From a virus, in IMG/VR virus record IMGVR_UViG_3300034073_004285, positions 1 through 58,859 of that record: a DNA stretch of 58,859 nucleotides; one strand, written 5' to 3'. Numbering within the stretch: the stretch's first letter is position 1; each line of letters opens with the position of its first letter. Below the pieces are notes generated by a model that was given only the letters and a program-made list of their open reading frames with translations, ran no database searches and was not told the DNA's origin. This document shows positions 31,995-39,533 of the stretch, in pieces. The position numbers and the translations under genes were made by a program.

Positions 31995-33119
31995 ATGAAA
32001 TTTTCTTGCAGTCAATCAGAATTAAACAACTCCCTCGGCTTAGTTTCCCGCGCTGTTTCTCCTCGTCCCACTCACCCTATATTGGGAAACATTCTGCTGG
32101 AAGTCGTCGGCGATCGCCTGACGTTAACCGGCTTTGATTTGTCGGTGGGGGTGCGGGTGGAGATGCCGGCAGAGGTGGAAAAAACTGGTGCGGTGACAGT
32201 GCCGGCCAAGCTATTCGCTGATATAGTGTCTCGTTTGAGCGATGATCTAACTGTCGAACTAGAAGGCGATAACCTAGAGCATTTTGCCAATCGGGTTATT
32301 ATTCGCTCCGAAAGTGGCCGGTTTGAGTTGGGAGGACTAGAGGCGGAGGAGTTTCCGTCTCTGCCAGAGGTAGCGGGGGAGGGGGTAACTCTGCCAGCAC
32401 AAGCTTTTTTGAAGGGACTGGCCGGTTCTGTGTTTGCCGCTAGCACCGACGACACCAAGCAGGTGTTAACAGGCGTGCATATCCACTCGGTAGAAGATGG
32501 GTTGGAGTTTGCCGCCACGGATGGACACCGCTTGGCAGTAATGACGGTGAACTGTGACAGTGTTCCCGATTTGGTGGTTACCCTCCCCGGCCGTGCTTTG
32601 CGAGAGTTGGAACGGTTGGCAGGTCAAGCAGAAGAAACCACCTTCTTTGCTGATGATACCCAAGCTGTCTTTGTAGCTGGCGATCGCCGTTTAACTTGTC
32701 GCAAGTTGGAGGGAGCCTATCCCAATTATCCCCAGTTGATACCGGCACAATTTAGCCGTGAGTTCACCGTCGATCGCCGTCGGTTGATCAGTGGCTTGGA
32801 GCGGGTAGCGGTGTTGGCTGATCAGAAGACTAACTTGGTTAAAATCTCCCTAGATACCAGTAACACACTGGAGCGTCTTTGTTTGGAGGTAGAGGGGAGG
32901 GATGTTGGTAATGGCCGGGATACTATGCCGGTGCAGGTTTTGCAGGGAACGGCAATCGAGATCGGTTTCAATCTGGGTTATCTGTTGCACGGTCTAAAGG
33001 CTTTTACCTGTCAAGAGGTGAAGATTTCTTGCAACGAGCCAACCCAGCCGGTGATTCTCTCCCCCCTCAACGGCGATCGGCAGATTTATTTGGTAATGCC
33101 GGTGCAAATTGTTCGGTAG
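31995..33119 (+). CDS. dnaN: DNA polymerase III beta subunit (sliding clamp)
   Basis: A full 374-aa clamp: MKFSCSQSELNNSLGLVSRA start, RPTHPILGNILLEV in domain I, FAATDGHRLAVMTV in domain II and the C-terminal MPVQI motif (host clamps end MPMRL-like). All three domains are present. It should dimerise on DNA and tether a polymerase. Phage-borne bacterial-type clamps are uncommon. The gene is on the plus strand among late minus-strand genes, with an untranslated leader of ~90 bases, and runs 34 bases into the convergent rusA gene. Confidence 0.95.
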   Translation: MKFSCSQSELNNSLGLVSRAVSPRPTHPILGNILLEVVGDRLTLTGFDLSVGVRVEMPAEVEKTGAVTVPAKLFADIVSRLSDDLTVELEGDNLEHFANRVIIRSESGRFELGGLEAEEFPSLPEVAGEGVTLPAQAFLKGLAGSVFAASTDDTKQVLTGVHIHSVEDGLEFAATDGHRLAVMTVNCDSVPDLVVTLPGRALRELERLAGQAEETTFFADDTQAVFVAGDRRLTCRKLEGAYPNYPQLIPAQFSREFTVDRRRLISGLERVAVLADQKTNLVKISLDTSNTLERLCLEVEGRDVGNGRDTMPVQVLQGTAIEIGFNLGYLLHGLKAFTCQEVKISCNEPTQPVILSPLNGDRQIYLVMPVQIVR

Positions 33120-33472
33120 GGTTCTACCTTGATATGGGTTTCGGGTGGTTCGCCGCTATAAATTAGTTGAATTTTAAGGGACGGTATCCGTGTCAGATTA
33201 TCGTCCTTTATTATTCCCGCCTGCACCATTGCGTCAAGTATTGCCCCAGCGATGTTATCGGCATCTCCCCTCCGGCTGTGTTTGCCTATCAGGATTATTT
33301 CTATCGCTACTGGTTCGGCGATCGCCCCTCCGTGGTGTTGTTGGCGTAGTTCCCAGATGGCGTTGTTTTTCCAGTCCCGATAGTTTTGGGGGAGGTAGTG
33401 GCGTCCGGTGGATAATCCCCTTGGCCGTGCCTTGGGGATTATGGTGTCGGTTAGGGTGAAAGTGTGGGTCAT
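33086..33472 (-). CDS. rusA: RusA-type Holliday junction resolvase, 128 aa
   Basis: Resolves four-way DNA junctions before packaging. Residues ~65-95 show the RusA core RRGDADNIAGAILDAMVQAG followed by IIKDD, with the conserved aspartates, after an N-terminal strand IIPKARPR. Length is typical (120-130 aa). It is convergent with and overlaps dnaN. Confidence 0.93.
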   Translation of the reverse strand: MTHTFTLTDTIIPKARPRGLSTGRHYLPQNYRDWKNNAIWELRQQHHGGAIAEPVAIEIILIGKHSRRGDADNIAGAILDAMVQAGIIKDDNLTRIPSLKIQLIYSGEPPETHIKVEPYRTICTGITK

Positions 33473-33649
33473 CTAACCCAAAAACACATAACCAACATTG
33501 ACAGCGTTTGCCTCATCTTCAGTGCTAACCATGACAGTGGATTGGGATTCCACCCCGTAAGCCTCAACAAGTACCTTGACAAACCAATGTTTATGATAAA
33601 AATATGGCTTGTCAATTACTTTCACGACAGTTAAATCAATCAAATTCAT
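33473..33649 (-). CDS. Small hypothetical protein, 58 aa
   Basis: From ATG 33649 (MNLIDLTVVKVIDKPYFYHK) after GGGGAATAATC. Beta-rich, ending VNVGYVFLG. It stops directly against the rusA start. The leader resembles that of the 60-aa gene upstream. Unknown function. Confidence 0.55.
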   Translation of the reverse strand: MNLIDLTVVKVIDKPYFYHKHWFVKVLVEAYGVESQSTVMVSTEDEANAVNVGYVFLG

Positions 33650-33700
33650 GATTATTCCCCAATCAATTTTTGGCGATGGTTCCCATTGCAAGTTCCCAAC

Positions 33701-33883
33701 TTAAGCATCTCGGATGATTTTCTCCAAGTTTTTGATTTGGGCTTCCTGCATAACAGCAAGACACTCCGTCACAGATTTACGGACTTCGTCGTGCATTAAA
33801 TCCAATGTGTTGTGTTCATTCCCTGTATCCATTGAGTCTAGGTACATAGATAGAATTTTGCAGACAAATTCAAGATTTCCCAT
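33701..33883 (-). CDS. Small helical protein, 60 aa
   Basis: MGNLEFVCKILSMYLDSMDT, then a helix NTLDLMHDEVRKSVTECLAV. Good GGGGAG ribosome site. Fully helical; no family recognised. Confidence 0.55.
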   Translation of the reverse strand: MGNLEFVCKILSMYLDSMDTGNEHNTLDLMHDEVRKSVTECLAVMQEAQIKNLEKIIRDA

Positions 33884-33899
33884 TAGATTTACTCCCCAA

Positions 33900-34595
33900 T
33901 TAATGTCTGACGACTAGCGTCGTGGTTTCTGGCAAGCGAACGTCGGGATAACAAGCCCGCCAAACGTCGTGATCGTAAAGGTTCTTGTATTCAAAGCGAG
34001 GACAGGGAACCCTTTTTATTTCGTAGCCTAGCCGATTACTCATTGCCTTTAGTGTTTGCCATTTAAAGCGGGATTCGCTGACGTTGTTAAACTTGGCCAC
34101 CCGAATAATGGAGGAGTAGTTGAACAGTTCATCTACGGCTTCGGATAGCTGTTCATTCTGTTCCTCTAGTAAAGCCTTTTCTGCCTGTGCCTTTTCCAGT
34201 TCCAGTGCCAGCCGTCCTGCTTCTAGCAAAGCCTGTGCATAAGTCTTGGGGACTGTCGGCTCCTGTGTTGGCACTAAGCTGGTTTGCCCAGTGGCCATTA
34301 AGTTGAAAATGTGGCTATCACACCAAACGGCAAAATCATCAGAAAGCCAGCGAGCTAAATTAATTGCAACGCTGGGATGTCCCCACGTTCCACCATTAAT
34401 CCCCTCCTCTGTGTAAACTACCTCAGATGTGAGGGAGTTTGAAAGCGTTGCCAGATAAGACTTTGTGCCTTTTAGCCGAAACCAGTTGTCTAGGCGAGCA
34501 CCATTGGCTTGGCACATTTGGGTTAGATTCACAAACCCATCATTGCGCCGCTGAATTAGTTGTCCGTTGTAGTCGAAATTCTGTAGGCTAGTCAT
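33900..34595 (-). CDS. KilA-N domain protein, 231 aa
   Basis: Residues ~5-105 are a KilA-N DNA-binding domain: YNGQLIQRRNDGFVNLTQMC, then LDNWFRLKGTKSYLATLS and THPSVAINLARWLS-like GHPSVAINLARWLSDDFAV. A coiled coil (~130-175) and a C-terminal domain (residues ~180-231, MSNRLGYEIKRVPCPRFEYK) follow, as in phage antirepressor-type proteins. ATG 34595 is preferred over an upstream frame extension because of GAGAGG and because the extension crosses strong hairpins. It lies in the late region, downstream of holin and endolysin, so a classic antirepressor role is unsure. Confidence 0.82.
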   Translation of the reverse strand: MTSLQNFDYNGQLIQRRNDGFVNLTQMCQANGARLDNWFRLKGTKSYLATLSNSLTSEVVYTEEGINGGTWGHPSVAINLARWLSDDFAVWCDSHIFNLMATGQTSLVPTQEPTVPKTYAQALLEAGRLALELEKAQAEKALLEEQNEQLSEAVDELFNYSSIIRVAKFNNVSESRFKWQTLKAMSNRLGYEIKRVPCPRFEYKNLYDHDVWRACYPDVRLPETTTLVVRH

Positions 34596-34629
34596 AAGCC
34601 GATACCTCTCTGATAGGTGTTGGTAAAGT

Positions 34630-34652
34630 CCTCCCAGCCGCAAACTGGGGGG
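34630..34652. other. Strong hairpin upstream of the KilA-N gene
   Basis: CCTCCCAG (34630-34637) pairs with CTGGGGGG (34645-34652) around a 7-base loop. A second small hairpin (ACCT...AGGT) lies closer to the KilA-N start. No T-tract follows on the minus strand. It may be an RNA processing or attenuation element between holin and KilA-N, or a scar of an IS200/IS605-type end. Confidence 0.45.
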
Positions 34653-34694
34653 CATTCTATTATTTTAACCCCTCGCTATGGAAGGCGATCGCCG

Positions 34695-34985
34695 TCAGAT
34701 GTTGTCATCTCCTGAATAGTGAGGCGATCGCCGTTGAGTGGAAGGCTTAAGAGACTTAATTTCAGCCTCCAAAGCCTTGTTACGTTGAATCAGTTTTTTG
34801 AGCTTTTCATCATCAGAATCAGCCTTACTTCCCCGACGCATATAACCGGCGATCGCCCCCATGCCAAACTGAATAGAAGCCTGTGCCAGAGTGATAATCT
34901 CCCCCTGATACACCGCCGCAAAAACAAAAGCCACGGTGATAAACGCCACTAAAGCTAAGGCGATCGCGTCGTCGTCTAAACGCAT
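34695..34985 (-). CDS. Holin-like membrane protein, 96 aa
   Basis: Residues 7-28 (IALALVAFITVAFVFAAVY) and 32-50 (ITLAQASIQFGMGAIAGYM) are two membrane-spanning segments. They are followed by a charged tail (SKADSDDEKLKKLIQRNKAL). Two TMs and a charged C-terminus fit a class II-like holin. It starts 2 bases after the endolysin stop. The membrane pore function is inferred from that position and topology. Confidence 0.72.
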   Translation of the reverse strand: MRLDDDAIALALVAFITVAFVFAAVYQGEIITLAQASIQFGMGAIAGYMRRGSKADSDDEKLKKLIQRNKALEAEIKSLKPSTQRRSPHYSGDDNI

Positions 34986-34987
34986 GG

Positions 34988-35965
34988 TTAATCCGTGGGA
35001 TAGGTAACAAACAGAGGTAGGCGGCTAACTCCCAACCCTTGGAGCTTCAGCATCTCCCCCTCAAAAGACTTGAACCGATCGCCACTCATGACAATGCACC
35101 CCATCGATCCGGGAGTGTTAGCGTCCCGATGGATACCCAAGTCAGAGCGCACCCCACCCTTGTCGGTTCTCACCTCAAACGGCAGGATCTTATAGAAATT
35201 CCCCTCCACTCCCTTGACTTTAATCAGGTTCACTGGTGCAGTTTCCACCCACCAACACCGCAGGCTAGGCACTCGGTACTCTGGCGGAATCGGGCCGCCC
35301 CGTGCGTGAAATCCCTCCGCTACCTGCTTAGTGCCGAGGGAGGTGGTAGCTACCCAAACCTGATGAGTTCGGCCACCTTCGGCTCCGACAGAACGCAGAG
35401 CCAAACGGCCATGCTCCAGACGATTATCACTATCCAGAGCCAGACAAAAATCCAGAAACCAGTAATTTGCGGGCATAGTAGCTTCCTCGGTAATTTGAAC
35501 ATTTTTCGGTGAAGGTGACGGCGATCGCCATAATTCAGCCTCTTTTTGCCGCCGTCTGGTCAGTCCCAGTAAGGGTTTGCCGTTGGCTTTGTCGTACAGC
35601 AACAACGCTTCTGGCACAGCACCCCAGTCCTTTTCCCTTAGTCGTTTGCTGAGGGTGTCAAAACCGTTGGAGCCATAGAAGCTAGATCCCAAATTCCAAG
35701 CAAAGCTAATTAGTGCCGCCTGTTGGTTTGGGTTCATTTCCTCCCAGAACGGTATTCCCCGCAGTTTTGGCAGGTACTCTGTTTTGACTTGTTCCCTCAA
35801 TAGGCGATCGGCGTCGGCTTCACCGGCTAATTTGTCTCCTTTCCTGACGGGACGGCCATTAATGCGGGTGAGTCCATGGCCAATCGTGTAAACGTTTGCC
35901 GGGCACAAATACGCCTCCAGCCTCAACCCTTCAAATTCTTTGATAATGGCGATCGCCGTTTCCAT
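34988..35965 (-). CDS. Two-domain endolysin: GH24 muramidase plus L,D-transpeptidase-like domain, 325 aa
   Basis: Residues 1-148 are a T4-lysozyme-type GH24 domain with the E-8-C-5-T signature: E12, C21, T27 in FEGLRLEAYLCPANVYTIGH. Residues ~165-325 end with GIHRDANTPGSMGCIVM (277-293), an H...S-x-G-C pattern of YkuD/DUF2778 cysteine enzymes that act on peptide cross-links, with C290 as the likely nucleophile. ATG 35965 (METAIAI) is chosen over TTG 35971. Late promoter 35994-36005 lies just upstream and the holin follows. A C-terminal cysteine peptidase with a muramidase would cut two bond types in peptidoglycan. Confidence 0.88.
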   Translation of the reverse strand: METAIAIIKEFEGLRLEAYLCPANVYTIGHGLTRINGRPVRKGDKLAGEADADRLLREQVKTEYLPKLRGIPFWEEMNPNQQAALISFAWNLGSSFYGSNGFDTLSKRLREKDWGAVPEALLLYDKANGKPLLGLTRRRQKEAELWRSPSPSPKNVQITEEATMPANYWFLDFCLALDSDNRLEHGRLALRSVGAEGGRTHQVWVATTSLGTKQVAEGFHARGGPIPPEYRVPSLRCWWVETAPVNLIKVKGVEGNFYKILPFEVRTDKGGVRSDLGIHRDANTPGSMGCIVMSGDRFKSFEGEMLKLQGLGVSRLPLFVTYPTD

Positions 35966-35993
35966 AGCCAAGGTGTTGTAGTTTCCCCCAGCT

Positions 35994-36005
35994 TGGATTT
36001 ATACG
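35994..36005 (-). promoter_or_regulatory. Late promoter copy (lysis genes)
   Basis: Minus-strand CGTATAAATCCA, directly after the terminator at 36009-36035 and about 30 bases before the endolysin start. Confidence 0.78.
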
Positions 36006-36008
36006 AGC

Positions 36009-36035
36009 AAAAAAAAGCCCCCGCCATCAGCAGGG
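36009..36035 (-). terminator. Terminator after the fibre genes
   Basis: On the minus strand CCCTGC-TGATG-GCGGGG followed by an 8-T run. It ends the capsid-to-fibre transcript just before the lysis promoter. Confidence 0.75.
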
Positions 36036-36126
36036 AATAGGAGGTCTACAGCTATAAATTAATTTTAGCCCGCCCCACTGAACTACTCCAGAATTGCCGC
36101 CACAAAATCAGCAGGTAGATTGTCTA

Positions 36127-36570
36127 TTAAAAACTTAGTGGAATATCATTGGCATCGGCGATCGCCTGCCACTCTGTAATAGCATCAACTGATGGCGGGA
36201 ATGACTCTTTGTACTGATTGTAGACAGATTGCAATATTGCCCAATTATTGTCAATTTTGGCATTAGTAGCAACGTCCAAAAAACCGCTCTGACGGAACAC
36301 AGAAAAATGGCTGAGCCACGATTCAAAATTTGCGTTGGCAAACATATCCTGAAGGAATTTGGCAGGATCATATCCTTCTGGAGGAGTCACTATCGGCAAA
36401 CCCAAAACTGCTCTTGCTGTGTCAATTGAGTCAAACCAAATCCAGCCGTTTTGATTGTTTGGATAACGATAGAGATCTTTATCCAATTCCGTCAGAGTAA
36501 AGCCGGGACCATAAATAGTCAAGCCGGTACGGAGTACATTGTTAATTAATTTGTAGTATCCTGCAGTCAT
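36127..36570 (-). CDS. Hypothetical tail fibre-associated protein, 147 aa
   Basis: MTAGYYKLINNVLRTGLTIY and a helical second half (NNWAILQSVYNQYKESFPPS). GGAGAATC precedes the ATG. It is the last gene after two fibre genes, where fibre chaperones or tips are common. At the end AGT TTT TAA, a -1 slip on the T-run would extend the protein by 16 residues (LIDNLPADFVAAILE). Confidence 0.6.
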   Translation of the reverse strand: MTAGYYKLINNVLRTGLTIYGPGFTLTELDKDLYRYPNNQNGWIWFDSIDTARAVLGLPIVTPPEGYDPAKFLQDMFANANFESWLSHFSVFRQSGFLDVATNAKIDNNWAILQSVYNQYKESFPPSVDAITEWQAIADANDIPLSF

Positions 36571-36582
36571 GATTCTCCTTTG

Positions 36583-37929
36583 TTAAGTGCCGATTACTGT
36601 CCAACCTTTTGCAGTTGCAATTGACGGATCATCTGCTGTGGTTCCCCAATTTCCAGTGACGGTAATAGTGGGAGCCCCTGTTGCCACAGGCAGGTTAGAA
36701 TAGATCTCGTTCAACGCATTAGGTCCCAGAGAGCAGGAGGCTAGATTGACGCTTTGATTGCTGGGGAAGATAACGTCTACCTTTGCTAGGGAAAGACATA
36801 AATTGAACATATTGCTAAAGTTAGTCCCTAGTGAAGTATTTAATTGTGGAATACTTTGTAGGGAAAAACATGCATTGAACATAAGAGTAAAGTTAGTCCC
36901 TAGTGAAGTATTTAATTGTGGAATACTTTGTAGGGAATAACAGTAACTAAACATACTGCTAAAGCTGGTTCCCAATGAAGTATTTAATTGTGGAATACTT
37001 TGTAGGGAATAACAGTAATTAAACATATTAGTAAAGTAAATCCCTAGTGAAGTATCTAATTGCGGTATACTTTGTAGGGAATAACATGAAATGAACATAT
37101 TGCTAAAGTTAGTCCCTAGTGAAGTATTTAATTGTGGAATACTTTGTAGGGAATAACATGAATTGAACATATTGGTAAAGTTAGTCCCTAGTGAAGTATC
37201 TAATTGTGGAATACTTTGTAGGGAATAACATGAATTGAACATATTGCTAAAGTTAGTCCCTAGTGAAGTATTTAATTGTGGAATACTTTGTAGGGAAAAA
37301 CATGCAATGAACATATTGCTAAAGTTAGTCCCTAGTGAAGTATCTAATTGCGGTATACTTTGTAGGGAATAACAGCTACTAAACATATTAATAAAGTTAG
37401 TCTGACTATTACTTCCCACCCATTCAAACTGCTCTAGTAAACGATGCACCCAACTGCCGCTATACAATGTCATTGTTCCAGAGTTATTGAGTGCTAACCG
37501 GATGTCTAACCATTGGGAGGACTCCCCATTCACCAACCCAGTTTGATTGTGTTTAACACTTAAATTAATGTTGCTTAAATTTTGCCCTGATTGGGGCGTA
37601 ATAATTACTAGAGCCTGCTTATAGCCTCTAGTAGTCAACGTACTGTCAAGGGCAGGTGCGTTGTAGTTATAGTTGCGATAAGCGGTTACTCCAGAAGCGT
37701 AATTCTGGATCGTGCCGTCCCCCCAGTCAACGGTATAAGCCCCCGTGGCGGTGACGGTGATAAAATTAGACTCGTTATCAAATACAGCGTAGAGTCCGTA
37801 GAATATTTGGTCAGTGGCAGTGACGGTTGGCAGTGGGAGCCAGTCACTAGGGCGTTGGTAGCTCGTTGAAGACGTTGAGTTACCAGACAAAAGAATCGAG
37901 CCTAAATAAAGTTTTCCTGTAGTTGGCAT
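36583..37929 (-). CDS. Tail fibre with BspA-like leucine-rich repeats, 448 aa
   Basis: N-terminal ~160 residues are a beta-rich region with a WGDGTI PKD-like motif. Residues ~185-385 are eight 24-residue units of the form CYSLQSIPQLDTSLGTNFSN plus MFxx, the BspA/DUF285-type surface repeat. The C-terminus (~400-448, LGPNALNEIYSNLPV) is typical of LRR fibres. Such repeats in phage fibres bind surface receptors. Stop of the upstream fibre gene overlaps the start (TAATG). The repeat is visible at DNA level as 72-bp units. Confidence 0.82.
   Translation of the reverse strand: MPTTGKLYLGSILLSGNSTSSTSYQRPSDWLPLPTVTATDQIFYGLYAVFDNESNFITVTATGAYTVDWGDGTIQNYASGVTAYRNYNYNAPALDSTLTTRGYKQALVIITPQSGQNLSNINLSVKHNQTGLVNGESSQWLDIRLALNNSGTMTLYSGSWVHRLLEQFEWVGSNSQTNFINMFSSCYSLQSIPQLDTSLGTNFSNMFIACFSLQSIPQLNTSLGTNFSNMFNSCYSLQSIPQLDTSLGTNFTNMFNSCYSLQSIPQLNTSLGTNFSNMFISCYSLQSIPQLDTSLGIYFTNMFNYCYSLQSIPQLNTSLGTSFSSMFSYCYSLQSIPQLNTSLGTNFTLMFNACFSLQSIPQLNTSLGTNFSNMFNLCLSLAKVDVIFPSNQSVNLASCSLGPNALNEIYSNLPVATGAPTITVTGNWGTTADDPSIATAKGWTVIGT
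36796..37372. repeat. Eight tandem 72-bp repeats in the BspA-like fibre gene
   Basis: Conserved units containing TAGTCCCTAGTGAAGTAT recur every 72 bases with scattered changes. Most changes fall at unit ends (positions coding for the last four residues) and at Asp/Asn. Boundaries are approximate. Confidence 0.85.
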
Positions 37930-38639
37930 TAGTCTGTGATCACATAAAGAGTTGACGGGTTAGGCGCAGAAATCGCATCATATTCGGCTTGGGTGAGACT
38001 AACTATATTTGTCACCACGTCTGCTCCTGTGATACCTGTCGGGTTGCTAATCACAGTGCCAGCATTGTAGCCCTGTACTGTAATCCCAATATCATCAGGT
38101 TGTAACGCTGTATCAGCCAGTGTGCCCTGAGCCGCTGTAGCGTAGTCTGTGCTATTTGTTGCCGCCGCTGTTCCTAATGTTGGTTTATTTAGGATTTGAG
38201 CGTCACCACTAACCGCATTCCAATCGGCGTTGACGTTGACTTCTGCGCCTTCTGCTATTCCTGCTAATTTAGTTTCCTGATCGGTGGTAAAACTGGCGGT
38301 TGTATTTGTTAAAACCGTAGCCAATGGCTGATAGTTAGCCAGTGCCGTTGTTAATTCGCCATCAGTAACATATCCAGACAAATCAGGGTTAACTTGCGCC
38401 CCCGATTCAATCCCTTCTAGTTTTGTTTTTTCAGCATCAGTAAAAGTATTATAGTCAGGGTCAATAACCGTATTCGCATTATAGGGCTGTACTGTAACGC
38501 CAATGTCGTCAGGTAATAAAGCCTCGCTATTTTCTACAACCTTGACTACTGCAATCTCTATCTCTTGCGGGGTTTCTGGCAGAACAGATACGGTAATGTC
38601 ATTCTCTACCAATTCAACTGTAATATCAGGCAAGCTCAT
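37929..38639 (-). CDS. Tail fibre protein, 236 aa
   Basis: Has two TKLEGIESGAQVN-type motifs (TFTDAEKTKLEGIESGAQVN and TDQETKLAGIAEGAEVNVNA), the repeat of trimeric phage side-tail fibres, and ends AEYDAI...NPSTLYVITD, a common fibre C-terminus that binds the next protein. It overlaps both neighbours. Likely the shaft that carries the BspA-like tip protein. Confidence 0.82.
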   Translation of the reverse strand: MSLPDITVELVENDITVSVLPETPQEIEIAVVKVVENSEALLPDDIGVTVQPYNANTVIDPDYNTFTDAEKTKLEGIESGAQVNPDLSGYVTDGELTTALANYQPLATVLTNTTASFTTDQETKLAGIAEGAEVNVNADWNAVSGDAQILNKPTLGTAAATNSTDYATAAQGTLADTALQPDDIGITVQGYNAGTVISNPTGITGADVVTNIVSLTQAEYDAISAPNPSTLYVITD

Positions 38640-39036
38640 CTCTATTAGCCTCTCCTATTACCCACAAGTAGCCCGGTGCAATCTTTTTAATTAAACCGTT
38701 AAAGCTAAATTCTAGATCATAAATTAAAGCATTTCTGTCACTTGGATCGCCGATTCCTTGGTATTTGGTAATAGGCAAATCTTTGGTAGTTTCAGCGTCT
38801 AAAGTTGGCATGAATATTGTTTTGAGGTTTTCGGAGTCGTATAACGGTGAGGGAAAAGTGAACTCTGCTAATAGTTCGCCGCCCTTGTCGGATCGCCCAT
38901 TCCTAATCTGCCCAGAGCCTACCCAATTAGTAAAATCGCCGTCAGGGTAAGTTTCGTTAGATCCAAGGGAAACAACTAGCTTTTGCCAAGTTTCCCCTTG
39001 GACAACGCAAATAGTTGGGTAGGTTGAGCAGGTCAT
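38626..39036 (-). CDS. Hypothetical baseplate/fibre attachment protein, 136 aa
   Basis: Starts after GGAGGAGAC. VVQGETWQKLVVSLGSNETY and a beta-rich body resemble N-terminal attachment domains of baseplate upper proteins (BppU-like). It precedes the fibre shaft gene with a 14-base overlap, so it may connect fibre to tail. The family is a guess. Confidence 0.5.
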   Translation of the reverse strand: MTCSTYPTICVVQGETWQKLVVSLGSNETYPDGDFTNWVGSGQIRNGRSDKGGELLAEFTFPSPLYDSENLKTIFMPTLDAETTKDLPITKYQGIGDPSDRNALIYDLEFSFNGLIKKIAPGYLWVIGEANRDELA

Positions 39037-39323
39037 GTCTCCTCCAGAATCAGCTTGATAACTTGACCGTCTTCGATTGGTTGAATCTCTGCCACAGTGA
39101 AGGACTCGGTATTAATGACCACCGTCACCCCCTGTGCAATCCCCTCCAAGTCAGTCGCTTTGGCGATCGCCGTAATGGAACGCCCGCCAGCACCGAAGGC
39201 CAGCGGGTCATGCTTGCGGCTGAACAGACAGGGGAAGGTTTTGCCGTTCCAAGTGAGAGGAAGTCCGAAGTCTTGGAAGAAAACGGACAGATCCTCGAAG
39301 CTATAGACTGGCAAGCTGGTCAT
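39033..39323 (-). CDS. Head-tail connector (gpFII-like), 96 aa
   Basis: From ATG 39323. It has LPLTWNGKTFPCLFSRKHDP and ends in SFTVAEIQPIEDGQVIKLIL, the beta-strand signature of gpFII-type head-tail joining proteins (attachment to the portal side). About 100 aa is the usual length. Position between capsid and tail genes fits. Confidence 0.68.
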   Translation of the reverse strand: MTSLPVYSFEDLSVFFQDFGLPLTWNGKTFPCLFSRKHDPLAFGAGGRSITAIAKATDLEGIAQGVTVVINTESFTVAEIQPIEDGQVIKLILEET

Positions 39324-39531
39324 CTTCAATCACCTGGTTGATCACTTCCACCACTTCCTCGGGGGTAGGCTCCTCCACCAGTTCCACGTTGCCGCCGGAA
39401 AGGTGGAGGTTGAGGCAGTGTAGTGGCATTTCTGGCAATAGCTCACCCGGCGCATAATAAACGCCAGCGTGGCGACAGCCTTGGTTGGCGGAACGATAGA
39501 CAACGCTACGGTCAGTTTTTTTCCGAGCCAT
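39301..39531 (-). CDS. Small late protein, 76 aa
   Basis: MARKKTDRSVVYRSANQGCR, then a short loop with a PGELLPEMPLHC turn and an acidic C-terminal helix (EEVVEVINQVIEDDQL). A similar PGAILKLTPEQF turn occurs in the 74-aa gene at 39895-40119, so the two may be paralogs. Probably a head-tail joining protein. Confidence 0.55.
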   Translation of the reverse strand: MARKKTDRSVVYRSANQGCRHAGVYYAPGELLPEMPLHCLNLHLSGGNVELVEEPTPEEVVEVINQVIEDDQLASL

Positions 39532-39533
39532 GG

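Noticed and set aside
36051-36061. Plus-strand GCTATAAATTA as a late promoter
   Set aside because: It lacks the G before TATAAAT and the CCA end, and no plus-strand gene follows. The similar site at 33155-33165 lies inside rusA and was rejected for the same reasons.
36796-37372. CRISPR-like array
   Set aside because: The repeats are 72-bp, in frame and encode a protein repeat; there are no short repeats with unique spacers.
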